NCBI RefSeq assembly: GCF_014268505.2 | Contig: NZ_JABWQP020000002.1 | Location: forward strand, 620,001-684,000 | Source of the DNA: Pseudomonas khorasanensis | GTDB taxonomy: Bacteria; Pseudomonadota; Gammaproteobacteria; Pseudomonadales; Pseudomonadaceae | Reading direction: 5' to 3' | DNA: 64,000 nt | In this document: piece after piece, positions 26,166-36,764 of the stretch | Position numbering within the stretch: the first letter of the stretch is position 1 | Layout: each line of letters starts with the position of its first letter | Notes under the pieces: model-generated | The model's database searches: none | What the model saw: the letters and a program-made list of their open reading frames with translations, nothing else | What the model was told of the DNA's origin: nothing | Program-made: the position numbers and the translations under genes

Positions 26166-27680
26166 ATGTTTGAATCCGCTGAAATCGGTCACGCCATCGA
26201 CAAAGACACCTACGAGGCAGCCGTTCCCGCGCTACGCGAAGCCTTGCTTGAAGCGCAGTTCGAGTTGCAGCAGCAGAAGCGTTTTCCGGTGATCATTTTG
26301 ATCAATGGCATCGAAGGAGCGGGGAAGGGCGAGACGGTCAAACTGCTTAACGAATGGATGGACCCGCGCCTCATCGAAGTGCGCACCTTCGATCAGCAGA
26401 CCGATGAAGAACTGGCGCGGCCACCGGCCTGGCGCTATTGGCGGATGCTGCCGGCCAAGGGGCGGATGGGGATTTTCTTCGGCAACTGGTACAGCCAGAT
26501 GCTGCAGGGCCGGGTGCACGGGCTGTTCAAGGATCCGCGCCTGGATCAGGCCATCGCTGGCGCCGAGCGTCTGGAAAAAATGCTGTGCGATGAAGGCGCG
26601 CTGATCTTCAAGTTCTGGTTTCATCTGTCCAAGAAACAGATGAAAGCGCGGCTCAAGTCTCTGGCTGACGACCCGCTCCACAGCTGGCGCATCAGCCCGC
26701 TGGACTGGCAACAGTCGCAGACCTACGACAAATTCGTCAAATACGGCGAGCGCGTGTTGCGCCGCACCAGCCGCGATTACGCGCCGTGGCACATCATCGA
26801 AGGCGCCGACGCCAATTACCGCAGCCTTGCAGTTGGCAAGATCCTGCTCGAAGGCCTGCAAAGCGCGCTCAAGCGTGCGGACGTCAGCCCGCGCGAAGTC
26901 AGCGCCGCGCCGCTGGGTACGCCCGTCGATCAGTTGAACCTGCTCGACAGCCTCGACCTGACACATCGCTTGGACAAGAAGGATTACGAAGAACAATTGA
27001 TCACCGAACAGGCGCGTCTGTCTGGCCTGATGCGCGACAAGCGCATGCGTCGCCATGCGCTGGTTGCGGTGTTCGAAGGTAACGATGCGGCGGGCAAGGG
27101 CGGAGCGATTCGGCGGGTCGCGGCCGCGCTCGATCCGCGTCAATACAGCATCGTGCCGATTGCGGCGCCGACCGAAGAAGAGCGCGCGCAACCGTATCTG
27201 TGGCGGTTCTGGCGGCACATTCCGGCGCGGGGCAAGTTCACTGTGTTCGATCGCTCCTGGTATGGCCGCGTCCTGGTCGAGCGGATCGAGGGGTTTTGCA
27301 CGCCGGCCGACTGGCTGCGCGCCTATGGCGAAATCAACGATTTCGAAGAGCAACTGGCCGATGCCGGAGTCATCGTCGTCAAGTTCTGGCTGGCCATCGA
27401 CAAGGACACGCAGATGGAGCGCTTTCAGGAGCGTGAAGAGATTTCCTTCAAGCGCTTCAAAATCACCGAGGACGATTGGCGCAACCGTGAGAAATGGGAC
27501 GCCTATCGCGCAGCGGTCGGCGACATGGTTGATCGCACCAGCACGGAGATCGCTCCGTGGACGCTGGTCGAGGCCAACGATAAACGCTGGGCGCGGGTCA
27601 AAGTGCTGCGCACGATTAATCGCGCGCTGGAAGATGCCTTCGAGAAAGCCGACAAGAAGGCCAAAAAACACAAGGATTGA
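26166..27680 (+). CDS. pap: Polyphosphate:AMP phosphotransferase (two-domain PPK2)
   Basis: A 504-residue class II PPK2 that uses polyphosphate to phosphorylate AMP to ADP. Two tandem PPK2 domains are visible, each with a P-loop: GIEGAGKGE near residue 48 and GNDAAGKGG near residue 305. The C-terminal lid motif FDRSWYGRVLVER is present only in the second copy; the first has the equivalent FFGNWYSQMLQGR, as in known PAPs where one domain is the more active. ATG 26166 follows GGAG; the open frame runs upstream only through the repeat. Monocistronic. Confidence 0.92.
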   Translation: MFESAEIGHAIDKDTYEAAVPALREALLEAQFELQQQKRFPVIILINGIEGAGKGETVKLLNEWMDPRLIEVRTFDQQTDEELARPPAWRYWRMLPAKGRMGIFFGNWYSQMLQGRVHGLFKDPRLDQAIAGAERLEKMLCDEGALIFKFWFHLSKKQMKARLKSLADDPLHSWRISPLDWQQSQTYDKFVKYGERVLRRTSRDYAPWHIIEGADANYRSLAVGKILLEGLQSALKRADVSPREVSAAPLGTPVDQLNLLDSLDLTHRLDKKDYEEQLITEQARLSGLMRDKRMRRHALVAVFEGNDAAGKGGAIRRVAAALDPRQYSIVPIAAPTEEERAQPYLWRFWRHIPARGKFTVFDRSWYGRVLVERIEGFCTPADWLRAYGEINDFEEQLADAGVIVVKFWLAIDKDTQMERFQEREEISFKRFKITEDDWRNREKWDAYRAAVGDMVDRTSTEIAPWTLVEANDKRWARVKVLRTINRALEDAFEKADKKAKKHKD

Positions 27681-27785
27681 AGCGATGGCCGCGCATACGC
27701 CGGGTGAATGATCCTCGCCGTCGGCGAGAAGGTGGACTTATGCTCAAGTCCATTCTCAACCCATAACAACAATGAGGTATGCGCC

Positions 27786-28970
27786 ATGCGTGAAGTGGTG
27801 ATCGTCGACAGCGTGCGGACCGGCCTGGCCAAATCCTTTCGCGGCAAATTCAACCAGACCCGCCCCGATGACATGGCGGCCCACTGCGTCAACGCGCTGC
27901 TTGCGCGCAACGACATCGACCCGACCAGCGTCGAGGACTGCATCGTCGGCGCCGGCTCCAACGAAGGGGCGCAGGGTTACAACATTGGTCGTAACGTGGC
28001 TGTGCTGTCGCGTCTGGGCACCGGCACCGCCGGCATGACCCTCAACCGCTTCTGTTCTTCGGGCCTGCAGGCGATCGCCATTGCCGCCAACCAGATCGCC
28101 TCTGGCTGCAGCGACATCATCGTCGCCGGTGGCGTCGAGTCGATCAGCCTGACGCTGAAAAGTGTCAACACCGATCACCTGATCAATCCGCTGCTCAAAC
28201 AACAGACGCCGGGCATCTACCACACCATGGGCCAGACCGCCGAAGTGGTGGCGCGGCGTTACGGCGTCAGCCGCGACGCGCAGGATCGCTATGCCCTGCA
28301 AAGCCAGTTGCGCACCGCTCAGGCCCAGGCCGCCGGTTTGTTCGATGACGAAATTGTGCCCATGGCCGTGAAGTACCGCGTCGAGGACAAGCACAGCGGT
28401 GAGGTGCAGATTGTCGATGGCGTCGTCGAGCGTGACGACTGCAATCGCCCGGACACGACCTACGAAAGCCTCGCCGGACTGAAACCGGTGTTTGCCGACG
28501 ACGGCTCGGTCACGGCGGGCAATTCATCGCAGTTGTCCGATGGCGCGTCGATGACGCTGGTGATGAGCCTGGAAAAAGCACTGGAACTGGGGCTTAAACC
28601 GAAGGCGTTCTTCCGTGGCTTCACCGTGGCCGGCTGCGAGCCGGACGAAATGGGCATCGGCCCGGTGTTCTCGGTGCCGAAACTGCTCAAGGCCAAAGGC
28701 TTGCAGGTGGCGGACATCGATCTATGGGAATTGAACGAGGCATTCGCTTCGCAGTGCCTGTACAGCCGCGACCGGCTGGAGATCGATAACGACAAATACA
28801 ACGTCAATGGCGGCTCGATTTCCATTGGTCACCCGTTCGGCATGACCGGGTCGCGGCAGGTCGGGCATCTGATCCGGGAATTGCAGCGACGCAATCTGCG
28901 TTACGGCATCGTCACCATGTGCGTGGGTGGCGGGATGGGGGCGACCGGGTTGTTTGAGGCGGTGCGTTAA
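27786..28970 (+). CDS. Acetyl-CoA C-acyltransferase (thiolase)
   Basis: A 394-residue degradative-type thiolase that cleaves 3-ketoacyl-CoA with CoA or runs the reverse condensation. The nucleophile Cys90 is in NRFCSSGLQA, the late His in NVNGGSISIGHPFGMTGSRQ, and the second Cys in TMCVGGGMGA. The length is normal. ATG 27786 is preceded by GAGG. No hydratase/dehydrogenase partner is adjacent, so it is a stand-alone thiolase of unknown chain-length preference. Confidence 0.92.
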   Translation: MREVVIVDSVRTGLAKSFRGKFNQTRPDDMAAHCVNALLARNDIDPTSVEDCIVGAGSNEGAQGYNIGRNVAVLSRLGTGTAGMTLNRFCSSGLQAIAIAANQIASGCSDIIVAGGVESISLTLKSVNTDHLINPLLKQQTPGIYHTMGQTAEVVARRYGVSRDAQDRYALQSQLRTAQAQAAGLFDDEIVPMAVKYRVEDKHSGEVQIVDGVVERDDCNRPDTTYESLAGLKPVFADDGSVTAGNSSQLSDGASMTLVMSLEKALELGLKPKAFFRGFTVAGCEPDEMGIGPVFSVPKLLKAKGLQVADIDLWELNEAFASQCLYSRDRLEIDNDKYNVNGGSISIGHPFGMTGSRQVGHLIRELQRRNLRYGIVTMCVGGGMGATGLFEAVR

Positions 28971-29002
28971 GCCCTGACAGATGCGCTGACTGAGCTAGCG
29001 CT

Positions 29003-29066
29003 TTCGCGAGCAGGCTCGCTCCCACAGGTGACGGTATGTTCCTGTGGGAGCGAGCCTGCTCGCGAA
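29003..29066. repeat. REP doublet after the thiolase gene
   Basis: Inverted GCGAGCAGGCTCGCTCCCAC copies with inward-facing CCCAC ends, between the thiolase stop and the end of the leftward DUF6316 gene. Confidence 0.9.
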
Positions 29067-29071
29067 TGGAT

Positions 29072-29272
29072 TCAGTGCGGACTCTGCCTGGAATCCTGCT
29101 GCTGCATCCGCGCGATGTAAGCCTGAATTTCCTGCTCGATGACTTGACTGCTATACGGCCCTTCCAGGGTATTTTCCCGAGTGCTGAAAAACAGCTCGCC
29201 GTTGACCCGGCACACCCGGTTGCTGCGAAAGCGGGTGGCGGGGGCGCTGTCCTCGGCGCGCATTGCGTACAT
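29072..29272 (-). CDS. DUF6316-like small hypothetical protein
   Basis: A 66-residue protein, MYAMRAEDSAPATRF onward, with a central strand-rich part (VNGELFFSTRENTLEGPY) and a C-terminal helix (EQEIQAYIARMQQQ). Pseudomonas genomes carry similar short proteins of unknown function. AGGGAG lies six bases before ATG 29272 on the minus strand. Longer in-frame starts upstream would overlap the control region of the transporter gene and lack such a site. No role can be assigned. Confidence 0.7.
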   Translation of the reverse strand: MYAMRAEDSAPATRFRSNRVCRVNGELFFSTRENTLEGPYSSQVIEQEIQAYIARMQQQDSRQSPH

Positions 29273-29480
29273 GTCGGTCTCCCTGATCAAACAGTAAAAA
29301 GTCTGCAATGAGCTTATGCCTGAAGCACTTGGCGCGCCCGATGAGCCGATCAACGGCGGTGCGCCGGTTTTTTGCTGCGACCCGCACAGTTTCATTCGCG
29401 GCCTGTTGGCAACTGTCCCTGTGTTGAACGAAGCAGGGCGCCTAGACTGTGCGTTCTTGTCAGCAGGTTTTGGGGTTCGC

Positions 29481-30440
29481 ATGCACATTTCATCAGGGCG
29501 CTGGGTGTACGGACTGTTCCTGGCGCTGCTGACCGCGTTTCTGTGGGGCATCCTGCCGATAAAACTCAAACAGGTTCTGCTGGTGATGGACCCGGTCACG
29601 GTGACCTGGTTTCGCCTGACGGTGTCCGGCGGCTGTCTGTTCATCTACCTGGCCTCGGTCAGGCGCCTGCCGAGTCGCAAAGTGCTCGGGCCCAAGGGCG
29701 GCTGGCTGGTGTTGATGGCCGTGCTCGGCCTGGTCGGCAATTACGTGCTGTACCTGATGGGTCTCAACCTTCTAAGTCCCGGCACCGCGCAACTGGTGGT
29801 GCAGATGGGGCCGATCATGCTGCTGATCGCCAGTCTGTTTGTGTTCAAGGAGCGGTTCAGCATCGGCCAGGGCATCGGTTTGCTGGTGCTGCTGATTGGT
29901 TTTGGCCTGTTCTTCAATCAGCGACTGGCAGAGCTGCTGACTTCGCTGTCCGATTACACCGCTGGCGTGTTGCTGGTGTTGCTGGCGTCCACGGTCTGGA
30001 CCTTTTACGCGCTCGGCCAGAAGCAATTGCTCACGGTATGGAATTCGCTGCAGGTGATGATGGTGATCTACCTGTTCTGCGCATTGTTGCTGACGCCGTG
30101 GGTGCATCCGCTCGAAGCGCTGAACCTTAGCCCGTTGCAGGGTTGGCTATTACTGGCGTGCTGTATGAATACGCTGATTGCCTATGGCGCGTTTGCCGAA
30201 GCGCTGGCGCATTGGGAGGCGTCGCGGGTCAGCGCGACTCTGGCGATCACGCCGCTGGTGACGTTTGCTGCGGTGGCAATTGCAGCGCGGGTCTGGCCGG
30301 AATACGTACACGCCGAGCAGATCAATGCGCTGGGGTATGGCGGGGCGGTGCTGGTGGTGCTGGGTTCGGCGCTGGTGGCGTTGGGGCCGTCGTTGATGGC
30401 CGGGCTCAGGGCGCGACGGGCCAGGGTTGTGCCTGGCTGA
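29481..30440 (+). CDS. DMT-superfamily (EamA) transporter
   Basis: A 319-residue inner-membrane protein with about ten transmembrane helices in two EamA repeats (residues ~5-145 and ~160-300). The first repeat contains TAFLWGILPIKLKQ. Substrates of this family are metabolites or amino acids, usually exported; none can be named here. ATG 29481 is chosen because the membrane protein begins there; the open frame upstream codes for unlikely hydrophilic sequence. Confidence 0.85.
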   Translation: MHISSGRWVYGLFLALLTAFLWGILPIKLKQVLLVMDPVTVTWFRLTVSGGCLFIYLASVRRLPSRKVLGPKGGWLVLMAVLGLVGNYVLYLMGLNLLSPGTAQLVVQMGPIMLLIASLFVFKERFSIGQGIGLLVLLIGFGLFFNQRLAELLTSLSDYTAGVLLVLLASTVWTFYALGQKQLLTVWNSLQVMMVIYLFCALLLTPWVHPLEALNLSPLQGWLLLACCMNTLIAYGAFAEALAHWEASRVSATLAITPLVTFAAVAIAARVWPEYVHAEQINALGYGGAVLVVLGSALVALGPSLMAGLRARRARVVPG

Positions 30441-30458
30441 CGATCGGCGGCGCCTGAA

Positions 30459-30523
30459 TTCGCGAGCAGGCTCGCTTCCACTTTGCAATGCAATTTTCCT
30501 GTGGGAGCGAGCCTGCTCGCGAA
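30459..30523. repeat. REP doublet downstream of the EamA gene
   Basis: Inverted REP copies. The left arm is slightly degenerate (GCTCGCTTCCAC). It lies between two converging genes, where it may serve as a transcript end. Confidence 0.88.
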
Positions 30524-30548
30524 GACGGATTTTCAGGCGCTAAATGAC

Positions 30549-31943
<1,395 letters not shown>

Positions 31944-32135
31944 CGTGCACACTCCTGTTGGTCTGTTGGCGCAATTTAGGCCGGCTTCGGCCCGGGTGGT
32001 TCCATCGACTCGATTGTTGACCGCAAAACCCCGCCAATCAAGCGCTGCAAGGCTCGGGGGTTGAGCCGCAACGATTGTTAGGCGCAGAATGGTCGCCCTT
32101 GGGGTTTGACCTCGCTTTGCTTAAAAGGAAACTCG

Positions 32136-32651
32136 ATGACTCGTCTTCGCGCCATCTGTACCGCGGTTGCACTGGTTTGCGCCAGCGGCCAGGTGCTTGC
32201 CGATACCGCCAGCCACAACGCCAGTGCCGAAGCTTTCCTGACGCTGGCTCACGCTGACAAGCTGGGCACCCCGGTGTACATGCAAGTGCAGCAAATGTTC
32301 GCTCAGCGCTTTGAGCAGACCAAAGCCCCTGAGGCCAAGAAAGCCGTTCTCGAAACCTACCAGGCCAAGGCCAACGCCGCACTGGACCAGGCCATCGGCT
32401 GGAACAAGCTGAAGCCGGACATGGTCAAGCTGTACACCAGCAACTTCAGCGAATCCGAACTCAAGGACCTGGTCGCGTTCTACAAGTCGCCACTGGGCAA
32501 GAAAGTCCTGGAAAAAATGCCGCAGCTGACCCAGCAATCGGCGCAAATGACCCAGGGCAAACTGGAAAGCGCAGTGCCGGTCGTCAACAAGCTGCTTGAC
32601 GACATGACCAAAGAGCTGACCCCGGCAGCGACGCCAGCCAAGAAGAAGTAA
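32136..32651 (+). CDS. DUF2059 periplasmic protein
   Basis: A 171-residue precursor with a signal peptide (residues 1-21, ending GQVLAD) and a DUF2059 helical domain with LKDLVAFYKSPLGKKVLEK, the family's best-conserved block. Function unknown. AAAAGGAAA precedes ATG 32136. The lysine-rich tail (PAKKK) ends the protein. A BolA gene begins 12 bases after the stop. Confidence 0.87.
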   Translation: MTRLRAICTAVALVCASGQVLADTASHNASAEAFLTLAHADKLGTPVYMQVQQMFAQRFEQTKAPEAKKAVLETYQAKANAALDQAIGWNKLKPDMVKLYTSNFSESELKDLVAFYKSPLGKKVLEKMPQLTQQSAQMTQGKLESAVPVVNKLLDDMTKELTPAATPAKKK

Positions 32652-32663
32652 GCGGAGTTCGTG

Positions 32664-32963
32664 ATGACCATGCAACAACGCATCGAATCGACGCTGGGCC
32701 TGTTACAGCCTGAGCATTTGCAGGTGCTGGATGAGAGCCACATGCACAGTCGTGGGCTGTCGACCCACTTCAAGGCAGTGGTGGTCAGCGCGCAGTTCGA
32801 AGGCCTGAACCGGGTCAAGCGCCACCAGAAAGTCTACGGCACGCTCGGCGAGTTGATGGGCGAATTCCATGCGTTGGCGCTGCACACCTACACCCCGCAG
32901 GAATGGGCAGAAGTCGGCGCCGCCCCGGCGTCGCCAACCTGTGCCGGCGGCAGCAAACATTAA
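32664..32963 (+). CDS. BolA family protein
   Basis: A 99-residue BolA/IbaG-type protein, a class that binds monothiol glutaredoxins with [2Fe-2S] clusters and/or acts as a morphogene or transcription factor. The class II KH-like fold has the invariant His region VLDESHMHSRG and RVKRHQKVYGTLGELM. GGAG sits before ATG 32664; a GTG one codon upstream is an alternative. It probably shares a transcript with the DUF2059 gene. Confidence 0.9.
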   Translation: MTMQQRIESTLGLLQPEHLQVLDESHMHSRGLSTHFKAVVVSAQFEGLNRVKRHQKVYGTLGELMGEFHALALHTYTPQEWAEVGAAPASPTCAGGSKH

Positions 32964-32982
32964 GAACAGCGAGGGCTGCTGT

Positions 32983-33115
32983 TGTGGCGAGGGAGCTTGC
33001 TCCCGCTGGAGCGTGCGGCACTCCCAAATACTGCAACGCTACTATGACTGACCGGATGCGCTTGCGGGTTTACGACTGCTTCGCAGCCGATCGGGAGCAA
33101 GCTCCCCTCGCCACA
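32983..33115. repeat. Inverted repeat, GGCGAGGGAGCTTGCTCCC class
   Basis: TGTGGCGAGGGAGCTTGCTCCCGC at the left and its inverse GGGAGCAAGCTCCCCTCGCCACA at the right, about 85 bp apart. It is a third REP type in this window. The region between the arms shows no gene. Confidence 0.82.
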
Positions 33116-33150
33116 GGACATCAGTGCGTCCTAATCTGATTGGGTTTTTG

Positions 33151-33157
33151 CTAGAAT
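33151..33157 (+). promoter_or_regulatory. Extended -10 promoter candidate for trhO
   Basis: TGCTAGAAT (TGn followed by TAGAAT), at about 33149-33157. The start site would be near 33164, inside or just before the hairpin at 33162-33190. No good -35 is present. Confidence 0.4.
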
Positions 33158-33161
33158 CCGC

Positions 33162-33190
33162 AACGCGCCGCTTAGCCGGCGCGTTTTTTT
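33162..33190 (+). terminator. Stem-loop with T run in the trhO leader
   Basis: AACGCGCCG-CTTAG-CCGGCGCGTT followed by eight T residues, a textbook intrinsic terminator. It lies only 48 bp before the trhO ATG, so it either ends the BolA transcript or works as a leader attenuator for trhO. Confidence 0.85.
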
Positions 33191-33237
33191 TGAATCCGGT
33201 TCACCCTTTGCGAGGGTAGCCACCTGGAGAAATACCC

Positions 33238-34179
33238 ATGACACAACCGATTGTCGTGGCGGCACTTTACAAGTTCGTCACCCTGCAAGATTACGTCAAC
33301 CTGCGTGAGCCACTGCTGCAAGCGATGGTTGATAACGGCATCAAAGGCACTCTGTTGATCGCCGAAGAAGGCATCAACGGCACGGTGTCCGGCACCCGCG
33401 AAGGCATCGACGGCCTGCTCGCCTGGCTGAAGAATGACCCGCGCATGGATGACATCGATCACAAGGAATCGTACTGCGACGAGCAGCCGTTCTACCGCAC
33501 CAAGGTCAAACTCAAGAAAGAGATCGTCACCTTGGGTGTCGAAGGCGTCGACCCGAACAAAAAGGTCGGCACTTACGTTGATCCGCAAGACTGGAACGCG
33601 TTGATCAGCGACCCTGAAGTGCTGTTGATCGACACGCGCAACGATTACGAAGTGTCGATCGGCACCTTCGAAGGCGCCATCGATCCGAAAACCACCAGTT
33701 TTCGTGAGTTTCCCGACTACATCAAAGAACACTTCGACCCGGCGGTGCACAAGAAGGTCGCGATGTTCTGCACTGGCGGCATCCGCTGCGAAAAAGCCTC
33801 CAGCTACATGCTCGGCGAAGGCTTCGAAGAGGTTTACCACCTCAAGGGCGGCATTCTGAAGTACCTCGAAGAGGTGCCGCAGGAAGAAACCAAGTGGCGC
33901 GGCGACTGCTTCGTGTTCGACAACCGCGTGACCGTGCGTCACGACCTCACCGAAGGCGACTACGATCAATGTCATGCCTGCCGCACGCCGGTCAGCGTTG
34001 AAGATCGCGCCTCCGAGCACTACGTCGCCGGCATCAGTTGCCCGCATTGCTGGGACAAGCTGAGCGAGAAGACCCGGCGCAGCGCCATCGATCGGCAGAA
34101 GCAGATCGAACTGGCCAAGGCGCGCAACCAGCCGCACCCGATCGGCTACAACTATAAGCAAGCATCCACCGAGGCTTAA
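33238..34179 (+). CDS. trhO: tRNA uridine(34) hydroxylase TrhO (YceA)
   Basis: A 313-residue rhodanese-domain enzyme that hydroxylates uridine 34 of tRNA to ho5U using molecular oxygen, the first step toward cmo5U. The N-terminal acylphosphatase-like domain, a central rhodanese fold with active Cys in [11 protein letters not shown], and a Cys-rich tail ([18 protein letters not shown]) that may bind metal are all present. The next gene starts three bases after its stop. Confidence 0.93.
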   Translation: MTQPIVVAALYKFVTLQDYVNLREPLLQAMVDNGIKGTLLIAEEGINGTVSGTREGIDGLLAWLKNDPRMDDIDHKESYCDEQPFYRTKVKLKKEIVTLGVEGVDPNKKVGTYVDPQDWNALISDPEVLLIDTRNDYEVSIGTFEGAIDPKTTSFREFPDYIKEHFDPAVHKKVAMFCTGGIRCEKASSYMLGEGFEEVYHLKGGILKYLEEVPQEETKWRGDCFVFDNRVTVRHDLTEGDYDQCHACRTPVSVEDRASEHYVAGISCPHCWDKLSEKTRRSAIDRQKQIELAKARNQPHPIGYNYKQASTEA

Positions 34180-34181
34180 CC

Positions 34182-34817
34182 ATGTCTGCGCGCCTGCTCT
34201 ATGTGATGGATCCGATGTGTTCATGGTGCTGGGGATTCGCTCCGGTGGCCAAGGCACTCGTCGAGCAGGCGCAGGCAGCGGGGGTGGAGCTGCATCTGGT
34301 GGTTGGCGGCCTGCGCACCGGCAGTGGTTCGGCGCTGGAGCCGACCACGCGGCGCTACATTCTGGAGCACTGGCAAGCCGTCACCGAGGCCACCGGCCAA
34401 CCGTTCAGGTTTGACGGCGCGCTGCCTGACGGGTTTGTCTACGACACCGAGCCTGCCTGCCGAGCCATCGTCACCGCGCGCAGTCTGGCGCCAGATTGCG
34501 CGTGGACACTGGTCGGGCTGATTCAGCAGGCGTTTTACGCTGAAGGTCGCGATGTCACTCAGGCCAGCGTGCTGGTCGAACTGGCGGAGCAGGCCGGTGT
34601 GCCGCGTATTGAATTTGCCGCCTTGTTTGATCATGCCGATCAGCACAAGGCGACGCAGGCGGATTTCAGCTGGGTGCAGGACCTGGGCATTGCCGGTTTC
34701 CCGACCCTGCTGGCCGAACGCAACGGTCAATTGGCGCTGCTGACCAATGGCTATCAACCGCTCAGCGAGCTGTCGCCGTTGCTCGGCCGCTGGCTGGAGC
34801 GCGCGGCCTGTGTCTGA
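34182..34817 (+). CDS. DsbA-family thiol oxidoreductase, cytoplasmic
   Basis: A 211-residue protein with a thioredoxin-like fold, active CSWC motif (Cys13 and Cys16) at the extreme N-terminus and the cis-Pro loop GFPTL. No signal peptide, so it is cytoplasmic like FrnE/2-hydroxychromene-isomerase-type DsbA proteins. It follows trhO by two bases and overlaps the ABC gene by eight, so all three are probably translated from one message. The substrate is unknown. Confidence 0.88.
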   Translation: MSARLLYVMDPMCSWCWGFAPVAKALVEQAQAAGVELHLVVGGLRTGSGSALEPTTRRYILEHWQAVTEATGQPFRFDGALPDGFVYDTEPACRAIVTARSLAPDCAWTLVGLIQQAFYAEGRDVTQASVLVELAEQAGVPRIEFAALFDHADQHKATQADFSWVQDLGIAGFPTLLAERNGQLALLTNGYQPLSELSPLLGRWLERAACV

Positions 34818-36627
34818 CCAGACCGATGACACGCCAGCCGCCAAGCGTGTCGACCGGCTGAGCTGGGCCGAAGTCCGGCGCCTGGCGCTGCATCATAAAA
34901 AATCACTGTGGATCGCCAACGGCGTGGCTGTTCTGGCGACGCTGTGCAGCGTGCCGATTCCATTGCTGCTGCCCTTGCTGGTGGACGAAGTCCTGCTCGG
35001 CCACGGCGACGCCGCACTGAAAGTCATGAATCATTTCCTGCCGGGCATGTGGCAGCAAGCGGCGGGTTATATCGGCCTGATGCTGGTGGTGACCCTTACC
35101 TTGCGTTGCGGCGCCCTGTGTTTTGGCGTCTTGCAGTCACGGCTGTTCGCGCGGCTTGCCAAGGACATCGTCTACCGCATTCGCGTGCGCCTGATTGACC
35201 GGTTGAAACGTATTTCCCTCGGCGAATACGAAAGCCTGGGCAGCGGTACCGTCACCACGCACCTGGTTACCGATCTCGACACGCTCGATAAATTCGTCGG
35301 CGAAACCCTCAGCCGATTCCTCGTGGCGATGCTGACGCTGGTCGGCACCGCCAGCATTCTGATGTGGATGCACTGGAAACTCGCCCTGTTGATCCTGCTG
35401 TTCAACCCGCTGGTGATCTACGCCACGGTGCAGCTGGGCAAACGGGTCAAACACCTGAAGAAACTCGAGAACGACAGCACCTCGCGCTTCACTCAGGCAC
35501 TGAGCGAAACCCTCGATGCGATTCAGGAAGTGCGCGCCGGTAATCGTCAGGGTTATTTCCTCGGGCGCCTCGGTTTGCGTGCCCAAGAGGTGCGCAACTA
35601 CGCGGTCAACTCGCAGTGGAAAACCGACGCCTCGAATCGCGCCAGTGGCCTGCTGTTCCAGTTCGGCATCGATATCTTCCGCGCAGCAGCGATGCTCACC
35701 GTACTGTTCTCCGATCTGTCGATCGGCCAGATGCTCGCGGTGTTCAGCTACCTGTGGTTCATGATTGGCCCCGTCGAGCAGTTGCTCAATCTGCAATACG
35801 CCTATTACGCGGCGGGCGGCGCGCTGACACGGATCAACGAATTGCTGGCCCGCGCGGACGAGCCGCAATACCCCGGCGGGGTCGACCCGTTCAAGGGCCG
35901 TGACACCGTCGGCATCGAGGTGCGGGGCCTGAGCTTCGGTTATGGCGACGAGCTGGTGCTGGATCAGATGAACCTGTCGATCCTGCCGGGTGAGAAAGTC
36001 GCGATCGTCGGCGCCAGCGGCGGCGGCAAAAGTACCTTGGTGCAGTTGTTGCTGGGCCTGTACACGCCAGCGGCCGGAAGCATTCGATTCGGCGGGTCGA
36101 CCCAGCAGGAGATCGGCCTGGAGACGGTTCGCGAGAACGTCGCGGTGGTGCTGCAACATCCAGCCCTGTTCAACGACACTGTGCGCGCCAACCTGACCAT
36201 GGGCCGTATCCGCACCGATGAAGCCTGTTGGCAGGCACTGGAAATCGCGCAAATGGCCGCGACCATCCGCGCGTTACCCGATGGCCTCGACAGCATCGTC
36301 GGTCGTTCCGGGGTGCGCCTGTCGGGCGGTCAGCGACAGCGTCTGGCGATTGCCCGGATGATCCTCGCCGAACCGAAAGTGGTGATTCTCGACGAAGCCA
36401 CCTCGGCCCTTGATGCGGCCACCGAGTACAACCTGCATCAGGCGATGGCGAAGTTTCTCAATGGCCGCACCACCCTGATCATTGCCCATCGGCTGTCTGC
36501 GGTGAAGCAGGCGGACCGGGTGCTGGTGTTCGACGGCGGGCAGATTGCCGAAGACGGCGACCATCGCCAACTGATCGCCGACGGCGGTCTGTACGCCAAG
36601 CTTTACGGCAACTTGCAACAGCACTGA
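34810..36627 (+). CDS. ABC exporter, fused membrane and ATPase domains
   Basis: A 605-residue half-transporter: six transmembrane helices (~40-330), then the nucleotide-binding domain with Walker A GASGGGKST (~residue 401), signature LSGGQRQRL and Walker B VVILDEATSALD. Such MsbA-like exporters work as homodimers on lipids, peptides or drugs. GTG 34810 (eight-base overlap with the upstream stop) is chosen over the longer open frame because the N-terminal extension would merely reuse the DsbA coding sequence. Substrate unknown. Confidence 0.87.
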   Translation: MSDQTDDTPAAKRVDRLSWAEVRRLALHHKKSLWIANGVAVLATLCSVPIPLLLPLLVDEVLLGHGDAALKVMNHFLPGMWQQAAGYIGLMLVVTLTLRCGALCFGVLQSRLFARLAKDIVYRIRVRLIDRLKRISLGEYESLGSGTVTTHLVTDLDTLDKFVGETLSRFLVAMLTLVGTASILMWMHWKLALLILLFNPLVIYATVQLGKRVKHLKKLENDSTSRFTQALSETLDAIQEVRAGNRQGYFLGRLGLRAQEVRNYAVNSQWKTDASNRASGLLFQFGIDIFRAAAMLTVLFSDLSIGQMLAVFSYLWFMIGPVEQLLNLQYAYYAAGGALTRINELLARADEPQYPGGVDPFKGRDTVGIEVRGLSFGYGDELVLDQMNLSILPGEKVAIVGASGGGKSTLVQLLLGLYTPAAGSIRFGGSTQQEIGLETVRENVAVVLQHPALFNDTVRANLTMGRIRTDEACWQALEIAQMAATIRALPDGLDSIVGRSGVRLSGGQRQRLAIARMILAEPKVVILDEATSALDAATEYNLHQAMAKFLNGRTTLIIAHRLSAVKQADRVLVFDGGQIAEDGDHRQLIADGGLYAKLYGNLQQH

Positions 36628-36764
36628 TCGAAATACTTGTCGACCTGTCAGACGTTCTGCGTGCGGTCTGAAACCGCGCCTTGCCTTGAACGAGAACCGC
36701 ACCTAGTCTCGTCATAGCGAATTCGTCCGGAAGACGAGCGGGCAGTGCTCATGCAAGGAATCTC

